A stretch of 64,000 bases of DNA from Eremophila alpestris peregrina (lineage: Eukaryota > Chordata > Aves > Passeriformes > Alaudidae): NCBI GenBank assembly GCA_009792885.1, contig WMCF01000055.1:4126848-4190847 (forward strand). The letters are read 5' to 3'. This document shows positions 13,009 through 23,999 of this stretch, piece by piece. Every line of letters begins with the position of its first letter. The stretch's first letter is position 1. A program made the position numbers and the translations under genes. The notes beneath the pieces were generated by a model that saw only the letters and a program-made list of their open reading frames with translations, made no database searches and had not been told where the DNA came from.

Positions 13009-13068
13009 TTCTGGCACACATCCACTGGCTGCTTTGGGATGGGGATTGGGGAAATGGGTTGCTGCTGC

Positions 13069-13092
13069 TGTGATCTCCTTAAGGAGATTACA
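13069..13092. repeat. 24-bp near-perfect palindrome
   Basis: The core atctccttaaggagat (13073-13088) is a perfect 16-bp palindrome centred on TTAA. After one mismatched pair (13072/13089) the outer three pairs on each side also match. A dimeric factor site or chance are both possible. Confidence 0.85.
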
Positions 13093-13139
13093 CTAGAGAA
13101 TTTATGAAGCAGGGCATGTATGTGAATGCACAGACCAGC

Positions 13140-13520
13140 TTTATGAAAACATGATGAAGAATTCACAGTTCAGTGTGAAAAGGCAGAATCTGCAGGGAAG
13201 ATGCTTGATGTTAAAGAAGGCATTAGGTCTTGGAAGAGCAAGGAGGATACTGCCCCAGATTTTGTGAGCCACAAATGGCCTGTGGCTGATACTTCCTATG
13301 GCTTCCTGGGCTGTCAGCTGCATTAGCCTGGCTTTAATCAGTTTATCATCTGCACAAAGTGGGCTGGGTTTTTCACTGCTTGGAAAGGCCTGGCATGGCT
13401 TTGTGATAAGTTCTTGCTCTCTTAAAGATAGGATTTGATAATTGAAAATTTGACACACATTAATTATAGGGGAGCAAACAAAGCACTTGGAGTAATGTAA
13501 ATGCAGCCTAATAGTCACTT
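13140..13520. promoter_or_regulatory. Candidate conserved noncoding block
   Basis: Complex non-repetitive sequence, with homeodomain-like ATTA/TAAT words near 13440-13470 and an unusually long 125-codon minus-strand frame (13518-13141) that resembles no known protein. A long chance frame and balanced composition can occur in conserved noncoding DNA. Function is not shown by the sequence. Confidence 0.2.
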
Positions 13521-13580
13521 CTTCATCTCATTGTTAAAGAGTCATGACATGAGGGCAGATGTGAGCAATGATTTAAGCAG

Positions 13581-13613
13581 TGTGTCTTAAGTGTGTCTTA
13601 AATGTGTCTTAAG
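13581..13613. repeat. 11-bp tandem repeat, three copies
   Basis: Unit tgtgtcttaag at 13581-13591, tgtgtcttaaa at 13592-13602, and tgtgtcttaag at 13603-13613. The word taagcag flanks both ends. Confidence 0.95.
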
Positions 13614-15586
13614 CAGCAAGATCTGAAATCAGGTTTTTGAAATGTTCCTCATTTGCTTCTCTCGTGGGACTTTACATGTGACGTCTTGCAAAACGAATCA
13701 AGGGAAAAAAGGGGTAAGTGTGAATGCAGGAAAAAAAAAAACAGCAAAGAATACACTGAAAGTACTGGATGGGGCACAGCTTAATTGAATTGTGATTTGT
13801 TGGTCCTGTAAGCACTCTCCAGGAAGGAATGTCATGTTAATCAAAAGCTGTCGAACTTTACCTTCTTTTCAGCAAGCAAACTTTAAATGAGACGGTTCAG
13901 AATTTTGATTTCTGAGGGGTATTGGATCACATTCACCCACAGGGCATTTAAATACAAAATCCTATTTATATGCAAATTCTTTAGTATTCATGTAAAGTGG
14001 ATTTTTTATAAACTGACCATTCTATTCTAGTTTTCATGTTGCTAAAACATCTTCCGTAATGGCAAAATGAAGGAACAAATATAATCAGCAAGGGTTGGTT
14101 AGGTAGATCCTGGACTTTCTTGGGGCATTCTTGTGAGTTCGTGAAATGGGGAACTGTAAAGTTTAAAAATTGTCTTTCATAGAAAGACCCAGGAAGAGAA
14201 AGTCCTCAGAAAAGGCTCTTTTGATTACTCTGGACTTAATTAGAGAGATAACTTATGCTGGGGAAAGTTCAGAATATGTTACTCAAAAGCCAAAGGAAAT
14301 TAGAACATGTTTTTGCTACAGAATCAAACCTGTCTTTTTTTTTTTTTTTTTTCCCCTGAAAACTCAGGTCAAACACTATCAGAAACTGGAAAACATTGAT
14401 GTCTCAAAACATTTTGGAATGCCTGAAATGCCTGCGTGTGTCTGTGGTGGGAGGGGCAGATCAGGCCCTGCCCAGGAGAGGTGGCGAAATGCCTCACCCC
14501 CAGCCCAGAACCTGGTAGAGCCCTCCAGTTGGTAGCTGTGTATGTGTTTTTCTACACCTTTCCTGTCTTTCTCTCTTCTTCTCCTAATTCTCTTTTCATG
14601 GAGCATTTTGGGTAACTTAACATCTCATGGGATTAAAGGTTTCTAGTTATTTGGGCTGAGCTGTAAGTTAATGCTGAAAGTGTTTTATATTGAATTTCAT
14701 GTTGTATTTAAAACTTTCCCAAATTTCCTTGATTTTTGTTATTTTGCCAGTAAACTTTAGTGTAATTTTGACATCTTGAGAGTATCTGGTTGGTTTTTCT
14801 CCTGTGTGCCAGAGTAAAGGAACCTCAGTTTGCTCCCTAATACTTGAATGTTCCAGGGTGTTAAAAATACTTGATGTCCAAATTTTACGTTGTCAGCTTT
14901 TCAACACAATATCCTTTAGACATGTGTAGAAGAAAATGCTTCATTATCAGTGCACCTCTGGCTGCAATGAGGAAACATTTGCTGTGACAACTGGTTCCTT
15001 TTGATAGCAGTTTCAAAGCACACAGTTTCATGCAAACTGAGATGGGGTACATTAGTTTCAGTCACCCACTGTGAAATTCATTAAAAAAAAAAATCATGTT
15101 TGTGCTGTCTCTCATGGTTTTCCTGGCAGAGTTTGAACACCAGCACAGAGTGCCACCATCCACAGTTATTAACATTCCTCACCTCCAGAAATGAATGCCA
15201 GCACCTCAAGTCTCCTTGCAGCCATCCAGTTTTAAACACTAATACACTGAATGGCTGGAATCCACCCCAACCGCCTCTTTAGATTTATGAACACACTAAC
15301 TCTACTGAAAGACTAACTATACCTTTTTTTGTTTTTAATATCCCTCGAGTTTTGAAGACAACCGAACATATATCCCAGTCTGCCTCCTGGAGCTTTGCAT
15401 TAATCTAACTGGCCAGGAGGATGAAACTGGTATAATGTGACTAGCAAAATGATGCAGAGAGCTGAGGTGGTTCAGGGAGAGAGTTTAGTGGCCACACGTC
15501 TCATGCTCAACCTTAGAATGTTGCAGATGTGGTAGTGGATTGCTTTGAAAATGCTTGCAGTATTTGTTTATTTAAGCAAGTTAGCT
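13614..15586. other. Unique noncoding sequence with a T18 tract
   Basis: Contains an 18-base T run at 14335-14352. The 121-codon plus frame 14170-14535 runs straight through that tract (encoding a phenylalanine run), which argues strongly against it being coding. No element recognised. Confidence 0.6.
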
Positions 15587-16140
15587 GTAATTGGGCAGTT
15601 CCCTCTTTTCCTGTTGTCCTGGTGTGCTCCTAACAGTGATCCAGGGACCCCGAACAATGGAGCCGTGACACTTCCCCAGGGTTCCTGAGTGTTCTGGGCA
15701 CTCGCCTGATAATTGAGGTAGGAGAGAATGAGATGGGCTCTGCTAGCCACTCTGATTTTACCAACAGAAAGGAAGGGCAGAGGCAGAGACATTGAAAACA
15801 AGCTTCCAATGACTCATAAACAGGGGAGGTCCCAGGGGAGGGTACAAAACTGTAGCCAATGGAGGAAGAACAGGGGAGGAGCACAAGGTGGATTGACAAT
15901 GCTTAAACCAATGAGGGGAACACAGAGGTGGGGAATAATTTAGACTGACTTATGAGGCATTAAGGTTAGGAAGAGTGACGTGGAACAATCGGGAATAAAA
16001 GGTGGACCTGAGGGGAGAGTGAGAACCTTATAAGGGCTAAACCAACTGTACAGGGAAAGAGAGAGGGGCATACAGAATGAACCATTTTGAGGGACTACAA
16101 AACCATATGTTAGAAAAGCACTCCACCACACCAGGAAACA
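15587..16140 (+). mobile_element. Probable solo LTR of an endogenous retrovirus
   Basis: Seen: a GC-richer block with retroviral promoter wording. CCAAT boxes lie at 15806-15810, 15856-15860 and 15908-15912. Each heads a unit of about 50 bp; the first two share a following caggggag word and the third carries a weaker variant of it. AATAAA/TATA-like gaataaaagg follows at 15993-16002, and a possible second TATA-like word (cttataagg) near 16029. This order (repeated enhancer-CCAAT units, then TATA/poly(A)-like signals) is typical of LTRs. No gag, pol or env coding remnant adjoins either side, so it would be a solo LTR. Neither end is fixed: tgtaattgggc at about 15587 and ccaggaaaca at about 16140 are plausible TG...CA termini, but I found no target-site duplication. 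Family unknown. Confidence 0.55.
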
Positions 16141-19100
16141 AGTTTGTGTTCCTCACATCTTTTATCCCGCCAAGGCGGAAATCACTTTTGAGCATTAATG
16201 AAGAATTGCAGATTGTGGTGGATTTGGAACAGTACACAGAAGTGTCCATTTCATACAACATCTCTCTTGTAAGCACACATTATTACAGAAAATTACATTA
16301 TTTATCTGAGTACTAGTAGCCTTTCAGGTAATAACACTGCATGGAAAATCAGGTACTTAATTCAAGTACATTTGTGTCACAAATACTCATTTTTTTCTAC
16401 TAGATTTACCCAATAATTTTAAGAGTTTAGAGAGAATAGACAGATGACTTCACTAGATTAAGCTCATTGGATAAAAGAGACATTAATATTCTTATTATTC
16501 GTTCTGGAATTCAATTGACAAAATGAATGACAATGCTTGTCTTTGTTAATTCCTAATATTGTGTGATCATGTGATTTTAATTTACAGTATTTACAGAATT
16601 TAAACTTGGCCATAGAAGGTTCACAACTGACTGCAACACTCTTGTTGTCTCCAAATAATTCTTACAGTTCATCTCTCACTTTCACTTTTAGATTGCTCTC
16701 TATTACATTAAAATAAATAGATTCTTTTTCAACAGGTATGCATTATTGCTGATTGGACTGGCAAGGACTGTACTGTTTGCATTTCAGTGAAAATTAATAA
16801 TCTTTGGTATCTTTTCCCTTTTGGTTGCAAATATCAGTATCAAGCAAAGTCTGCTGCATTATCATAGCTAAGTCAAACAAGGTAGTGTGTGGAAACATAT
16901 TCAATGCAGTTCATTAAAATTATGAACTCATGTCACTATTTATAATTTCTGTATATCTGTATTGTATTCATGGATTCATTAATTTCTTCTGATAATAACC
17001 ATTTCTTTGGAATTTCTTTAGAAACAAAACATCCAAATCATTTATTTGATGAATGCAATAATTTGGTATCTTCTAATTTTCTACTAATAGTACACAACTT
17101 CTATGAATTAGTTCACAATTCTCAATCATTTACTACACTGCAAAAGGAGATTTCAACCTATCATTTCCTCCTTATCTTTTCAGTTATTTTTCTACAATCC
17201 TAATTAATTTGATCACTAAAGCAGTAGGGCACATTGTACCCTGATAAGCTAACATTTATAGCTTTTAGTATAAATGGATAGTCTAATATGTTGCTGATAT
17301 TAATTTTAATGCAGAAGTTCTTTCCAAAACTCCAGGGAAAAGAAAGATGCCACTTTAACAGAAAAAAAACCTGCCCTAATCAATTCTAACCTTATGAAGT
17401 ATGTTTACCCTCAAATAATAAAATCAATAAGCAATAGAAGAAGGGATGAAGCTGAATTGAAGCTCAAGGCAATTTTTGTGATATCTCTCCAACAGATTGA
17501 AGACCTGCTAAAATCCCTAAATGATCTTCTTACTATTTTCATAAGAAGTTCCATCAATTTTCACTCAGTTTCTAATTTAAATTTATATTCTTTTATGTAC
17601 AACAGTAGTCGTACTATAATACAGAAAACAAACTTGTAAATTACTTGTCATGTATAACAGCAGAATTCCAAACTTTAAATAAAATCACCGTATTTTCTCT
17701 AAAGTTCCATCAGGCAATATTATTAAAATCATTGTGGAAATGTAATTGAGAAGAACAATAATCCCTTTTCCAATGTGTTAAATGGGAACACTTTGAAATC
17801 AAACAGATTTTTAAAGCTTTGTTGTACCAGAAACAAATTCTTAAAAATCTAAAGTTTCCTACCAAACAGTATTCCAACTGCATAAAAGCAGATAAAACCC
17901 CCAAATATCTAGTGCCATCACCCATGTTTTAAAAGTCCTTCTTTCTCTTCATTAACTAAAAAAAGTTATCATTTGGAATTAGTTTCAAAGTTGTAATGAG
18001 ACATGTCCTATCATTTAGATACATTGTTTAGAAACATATCTATCTTATTTCCTAGCTTTCCCCTTTAGAACAATTTTTAAAAATCTTTTTTAAAATGCAG
18101 AATAGAGAAGATTTAGTTGACAACTATACCTGTTTGTCTCTGGAGTGATCTATGGAAGCAAACTGTTACTCTGGACCTTTCTGTGACAAACTGGAGTGGA
18201 AGGTATCCAAATCTTCACTTTCAGTAGACACTTAGATTTCAGAATTATCATTAGTGAATTACCCATATTAATCCTTTTAATAATCAGCCTTAATAAGGAT
18301 AAAAGCTTATCTCCTACCCTCAGATGTAATTACAACATACCGCTGATCTTTACTAAGTCTACAAACAGAATAACTTTAATACTTGACCCTCGGGATCAAA
18401 ACCAAATTAGAGATTAAATGAAGTCAAAAATTTTTCATCAGCTCACTATAATACAAAACAAAATACAGGGAATATCCACAATGACTTTGTATTCAGACTT
18501 TGCTTTGTATTGTGTTCAAACACTAATCCTTCCATATTCTATAAAAGATTAATGCAAAAAAAGGGTAACTAATTGTAAAAGGGTGCAATGAGGTTCAGGT
18601 TAATGCCCTTTTGTATTAGACAAAAATAATATGTTTGAGATGGAGAGATTTCAGAAATTAAATTTTCTGAAAGAGGTCAGCACAGGAATCAAATGAATCC
18701 TTCTGATTCATGCAGAGTCATGCATTAACCACTTGAGGTTTGGAAGAAAGAGACTTAAAGCTTTTTTCCTTCCTGTACAGATAATTTCCTTTAATAACTA
18801 GGACGCTATTTTGTCTTCAGAATATCAACTTTACAGATTAGTTGAGTTTTAAAGGTCCTCCAGAGCACAACATCTATGATTAAACACTTTCTAAAGTTCA
18901 TTGTACTAGCTAAAGTGGAAATTCCATCATTTTAGCAAGAGCAGGCATGTCAAATTTATCAGCGCATGATAGGACTGAGGATGGAATAGAGGTAAGGAAT
19001 CTAAGTTTATAACATATTCATAGGGTGCAGAAGTTATTATAAACCTCATTAACGTGTGGTACGGCAATTGAAGGAAAAGTGCAGCTATTGTGACTCTTGT

Positions 19101-19239
19101 TAAGTCAAAATTGTGAGCAATTTCCTTCAAAAGTTTTAAAAGACAGCAATCTGTAGGCAGCAGAATTGCGCAGGCACGATTCCTTTGGCTTGATTTACTC
19201 ATGAGAAAAGCCTCTTTATAATTCAGCCTCTTGAAGAGC
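16141..19239. other. Very AT-rich unique noncoding sequence
   Basis: No gene, RNA or recognisable repeat. Short open frames (16970-17203, 17394-17639, 18196-18417 plus; 17710-17925, 18927-19202 minus) show no family resemblance. Confidence 0.6.
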
Positions 19240-19556
19240 TCCAGACATGTGGGAATGTATAACAGCCATGTGCAGTGTTACAGCCTCTCCACCCATGTTG
19301 AAGCCTCCAGCCATCTCCAGGCTGCCAAAGACTCATGAGGTCATGTGCTGTCACAGAAACCCCATGGTGACATGCCAGAGCTGTCCGTGTTTCACAAGAA
19401 CACTGAGCTCACAGGCGGTCCCAGGAGACCCATATGCACATCCCAGGAATCTGCAGGCTGCTGAGAAGCCCTCATGTCACAGGCACTCCCAGAGCTTCAT
19501 AGCTGACATCCCAGGGCTCTCCATGCTGCTAAAGACATGGGATGGCACAGGCACTT
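19240..19556 (+). repeat. Decayed minisatellite, about 68-bp period
   Basis: Units begin with a catcccagg-type word at 19312, 19371, 19439 and 19507, giving steps of 59, 68 and 68 bp. Later parts of each unit share gctgctaaagac-like, tcacaggcactccc-like and cttcatagctga-like words. The region 19244-19311 may be a more diverged first unit. Because no stops fall in one frame, a 103-codon plus frame (19247-19558) spans the array; it is best read as repeat-derived and not a gene. Confidence 0.75.
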
Positions 19557-20123
19557 GAATATCACTTCAGGAATCATGGCAAAGCTGTCAGCAAAGAAAA
19601 ATTTCATAACAAATCCACAGCAGGACAAGATTTTTTGCCAAGCTTATCTCTACTACTTGCACAATGCTTAAGGCACAGCCAGGAAAAGCAACAAACAAAA
19701 CCCCAGAGTCAATCCAAAATGTAACAAAATGAAAATTATCTGTCTCTGTGTGTACGTATGTCTTTGAGAAGATGATATAAAGAGTAAGAATCAAAAGAAC
19801 ATTGCCTAAAGGCTCTAGAGCGCTTCACTTGGCAGCAATGAAACTTAGAAGTTCTACTTAACCATTTAGTGGTGGAATAAAACTTCAAAGCTTTTCAACT
19901 TAACCACACTCAGAACTGAACTCAAACCTAACATCTCAGAAAAGGAGATGTAAAGGATTGACCATATCTCAAAAGGAACTTTACTTACAGCCTGAACTTA
20001 CAATTCTAAAGTACTTAAGAATCCAGGAGAGCAGCCCCTCTCCCACATTCCAGAGAGGACATGCACACCTCCATGCAGTGTTTACCATTCAGGCAAAAAC
20101 AATGTATACAAGGCTGTTAAAAA
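19557..20123. other. Noncoding sequence between minisatellite blocks
   Basis: AT-rich with no recognisable element. It may be an insertion or an expanded spacer separating the two minisatellite-related blocks. Confidence 0.45.
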
Positions 20124-20277
20124 CAAAAACACAACAAACAAAACTCACCCCCCCCCAAAAAACCCCCACAAAACAAAAACCAACCAACCAACAACAACAA
20201 CAAAAAACCCCAGAAAAACCCAAAAAACCCCAAAAACAAAACAAAAACAAACAAACAAATCAAAACAAAAAATCCCT
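20124..20277. repeat. A/C-rich low-complexity tract
   Basis: About 150 bases almost free of G and T on the plus strand: CAAA and CAACAA motifs plus C-runs (acccccccccaaaaaa near 20147-20162). The 115-codon minus frame and the 110-codon plus frame crossing it are low-complexity artefacts (F/V/G-rich and K/Q/T/P-rich). Confidence 0.92.
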
Positions 20278-20640
20278 AGGAACACATTAGACAGTACCCT
20301 TTGCAGGGAGCACACAGTGTTTCTGATAAGTTCCACAACAGCTCTGGCAAGCTGCAGTTCCTCAAGGCCATTCCTCAGATCATGAAAAAGGGGAGGCAAG
20401 GGCAATGCACCACCACAAGCCAGGAGATCACACCTGATCAGAGGCCCTCCATGCTCACATCCCATGGCATCCCAGGGCTCTTCATCCTCCAAAGACTCCT
20501 GAACTCAGGGGGCCCTCACAGGGACCCCACCCAAATACTTACTCTAGAGAAACCGGGGGAGAAGCACGTGCAAGAGCATCACAGAGAGCCCGAAAATGAT
20601 TCCTTGAGCCAGGAGAGAATGCCATAGAGTGAATTACCTA
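20278..20640 (+). repeat. GC-richer block with displaced minisatellite unit
   Basis: At 20458-20530 the wording catcccagggctcttcat, then ccaaagactcctgaactcag, matches the minisatellite unit at 19507-19545. The rest (20278-20457) is GC-richer and only loosely similar. The simplest reading is one older array later split by the A/C-rich DNA between. Confidence 0.6.
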
Positions 20641-23123
20641 ATTTTTTATAAATCTTTCACAGTGCCAGATCACACCCAGAGACTGACCTAAAGCTTAATG
20701 CCGGGTTGTTCAAGTAGCTTTAGTATGGAAGAGTAGAACACGTATGGTTCTGTTCAATTATGCATAATTCCTAATCTTTGCTTCTTCAAGCAATTAAAAA
20801 AAAATGTTATTCTTGTATTTCTAAATGGATATTTTTCTTCTTCAAAAAATTCCTAAAAATAGGAATCCCATGCTTCAATCAGCTATAAAGGACAAGAGTG
20901 GCAAAAGTGTGGCTATAAAAACAAAATAAAATCATTCAACATTTTCAAAGCGTTTGAATTACCCAACTGCCTCATAATTTTGGGCTCAATTAAATTCACT
21001 AATAGGAAAGCAGCTGAATAACATAATGTTTCAGATTACTAGTAGAATAACACTGTCATTCTCAGACTAATACATTGTGACAGCTCCTGCCTAGAATATA
21101 ATACTTAAGATCTGAAAGTTTTGATCATAAAAACATCTTTTGCAGGGCTTCCAAACAAATAAAATAATAAAATAGTAAGAGAATGAGTAAAGGTTTTGAT
21201 ACTAATATTGCAGAAGTGTAAATATTTCTCGGTTAATGTAAACATTTGTGTCTTTGGATCTTTGACATTTGGAGCCAGAGGAAGTAGTGTTAAAAAGTAA
21301 TTGCATTCACTGCCTTCCAGATATCTTTTATTTGCTCTCAAGTGGATCTGAATTCAAGAAATAGCTCTGCATGTTTGCATGAATGGGACAAATATTTCAT
21401 TTGACATTTTGTTATCTGGTAGCATTTTCATGCTTTTGCACATACAAATAAAGTACTTGAAATACAAACTCTTTCAGTACACATATTAATGAAAAGAGGG
21501 CAACAATGCAGCTCTTCTAACTCGCTCTTTATGAGGCAAAACATGCCAGCTAAGGATCTTTGACATATTTGACCTTTTTAAAAGATGCCTTTCTTTTACC
21601 AATGAAAATTCTGTACTTGGGTCAGTTCTGTGCAAACTTACGCTAATCCTAACAATCTCTAAATAAAGCACAAGTACTCTAAGACACAATGCAGCAAGCA
21701 TTGCAGTGTAAGGGCAGTAAACCTTATAACCATGAAACAGATGTAATTATGCATGGAAATCAGACCTTTTTCCAGACTTCAACCCCCTACTATAGTTTTC
21801 AAAGGCTGAGACTGTAATATGGCCTTAGTAGCTTGATTTCAAAAACTCAGCTGTAAACACTGAATGTTGCACTCAGTTACAACAGAAAATCTAATGAGCA
21901 TGTGATGTGTGGGGCAGCTTGCATACTCAAATGTAGTTGTTTTCTGCCATTTCACCAAATGCTGCCCCAGGAGGATAAGCATGTTCTGTCAGGTTTGTCT
22001 TTTTGCTGCCAGCTCCTGGTAGATGTCTGGGATGCCAGAGGCCATCTGAAAAAGCTTAAAATATTTTGGTGCCTAAACCACTCCATGGTTTTCTGAAATT
22101 AAAAAATGAACAAACAAACAAACACAAAGCCCAAGACAACCAACAACATTGTGAAGATTGAGATTCCTTTAAGAGAAAGTCTGTACATTTTGGGTTCCAG
22201 CCAAACTCGCTTTTAGTTTTATAGTTGTTCATCATTATTACTAGCTAAGAGGGAAAACTAGGAAAATTAGGAAAAATAAAGGATGGGTGATTCTTCTCTC
22301 ACTTAATAGCTACTTGCTACTTGCTTGTTCCATAGATGTCAAAATAGCTTGTATACCTTTCATAGAAAGAATTAGCTCCGGAAAACATGCTATTTTGTCT
22401 TCTTCATGAATAAAAACTATAATGAGTGCAATGACTCCATAAGATTCTGCATCTCAGTTTAATATACACTGAATGAGGTATCTCAAGAAAACCCTTTAAA
22501 TCATCCAAGTGACAAATCTGGCACAAGATCCCATGTGAGCATGGTAGCTACCTGACAGCAGAAATCACAGAGAGTTACTTTCTCATTAAAAAATATCGTG
22601 CCAGAGCTGTAATGATCAAAATGAGGATGGGAGCCACATGACAACAGTGCACCCTGATTTGGTTCTGTGCTGGGTGCTGCAGTGTGCAGTATCTAAAAGG
22701 CTGTGGGATTATCTAAATGTTTTCCCTTTCTTTGTAGAACTAGACCTAATAAATAACATTTTAAATTATGCTCTTCAGGGTGAGTGTCTTTCTGAATGGG
22801 TCTGTAATGGACCATCAATATGCTGCTGCAAACATGATCTGATCTAAACTTATTGTCATTGTCAACCTGAAGTAGGTTCCTCTCTCTGCTAAACAATTAG
22901 AACAGTTTTCACTCATTTTTCATTTTAAAAGATTGATGAGAGTAGAAATTTCTAAATTTCATAGGTATCACTAACTACAAATGTTCTTAGCTACATACCC
23001 CATGATTTTTGTTGATTTTTTCATACCAAAGTACCTTTTCAAATATGTAATAGAAATCTCCAATTTCTCTGTAAAGCAAACTCAAAATGCATTACAGAAA
23101 ATGAAAATACAGAATGAAAATTA
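20641..23123. other. Unique AT-rich noncoding sequence
   Basis: No supported gene or RNA. A small (CAAA)n run lies near 22108-22124. Short frames on both strands lack any domain. Confidence 0.6.
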
Positions 23124-23153
23124 ATTAAGTTTCAGAAGATTAAGTTTCAAAAG
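23124..23153. repeat. 15-bp tandem duplication
   Basis: attaagtttcagaag (23124-23138) is followed directly by attaagtttcaaaag (23139-23153), with one mismatch. Confidence 0.95.
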
Positions 23154-23640
23154 AAGAAATAGCCAAGTAAGTAGGAAGATAACAGCAGGAAAAAATTACT
23201 GAGTCTAATAATCAGTAACTGAATTCTGTTAACAGAAATGTCTCCTAAATAAAATAAATGTGACCAATATCCCAAAATCTTTTGTTAAAAACTTTTGTTT
23301 GTACTATATTTAGTATTGTAGATAAAAATTATTCCCTCCTCTAAGTCTCCCTCATCTTGATTGACCTACAGAGCATTAACTTGGTTTGCAATCTGACCAG
23401 TTTGCTGTTCAGGGCAGTGGGAGAATGGCTGCTCTTTCTGCAGATGGTGTCAAAGAGTCCTGACCCCTCCAAGCTGCCAGTCTGGAGCCATCCAACCTCT
23501 CCATCCCTCCCCTTCACTGGGCACTGACCCTCACCATGCTTTATGGGCACAGCTCCTAGTTCTCCTGTCATCAAACAAAATATGATGAGACAGCAGAAAA
23601 AAAAAGTTATCCAAAGCTATTAAACAAAAGGTGTCACTGG

Positions 23641-23999
23641 AAATTTTTGAGGCAGAGGTCAGTGTAGGATGAGAAGAGAACACTTATTTTCAGTTCTCGT
23701 CTTCTGTCCAGGTTCTGGATTGGAAGGAGACAGTGCTGCTGTTTGTGTGCAGTGAGCCACATCCTGGAGTCAGGTTCCTGAACTGCATTCCTCATTTGGA
23801 AGCATGGGACAAAAAAAGGCCAAGTTCTGCCAAGTACAGTGGCAGACATACAAAATCAAATGTCATCCATTAAACAGCACAGGATGAATGGGTCGACACA
23901 GCCTTTGCTGGGTCAGACAGGAGACGGGCCAAAACAGCATCCCAGTCTGCACTACTGGTGTTGTGATGTTGTCATTGATACTTGAAAAAAAAAAAAAAA
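23641..23999 (+). other. GC-richer block ending in an A15 run
   Basis: A moderately GC-richer segment ends in 15 consecutive A at 23985-23999, then taaaag. An A-run at the end of a compositionally distinct block can mark a retroposed transcript. However, no parent gene is recognised, no AATAAA lies 10-30 bases before the run, and no clear target-site duplication is seen. It may equally be chance. Confidence 0.25.

Noticed and set aside
13141..13518. 125-codon minus-strand open frame
   Set aside because: No recognisable domain, no splice or promoter context, and length not improbable in a window of this size.
14170..14535. 121-codon plus-strand open frame
   Set aside because: It reads through an 18-base T run, giving a phenylalanine run. 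This is typical of a chance frame.
20145..20492. 115-codon minus-strand frame with membrane-like F/V/G-rich end
   Set aside because: The hydrophobic part is the translation of the A/C-rich low-complexity tract.
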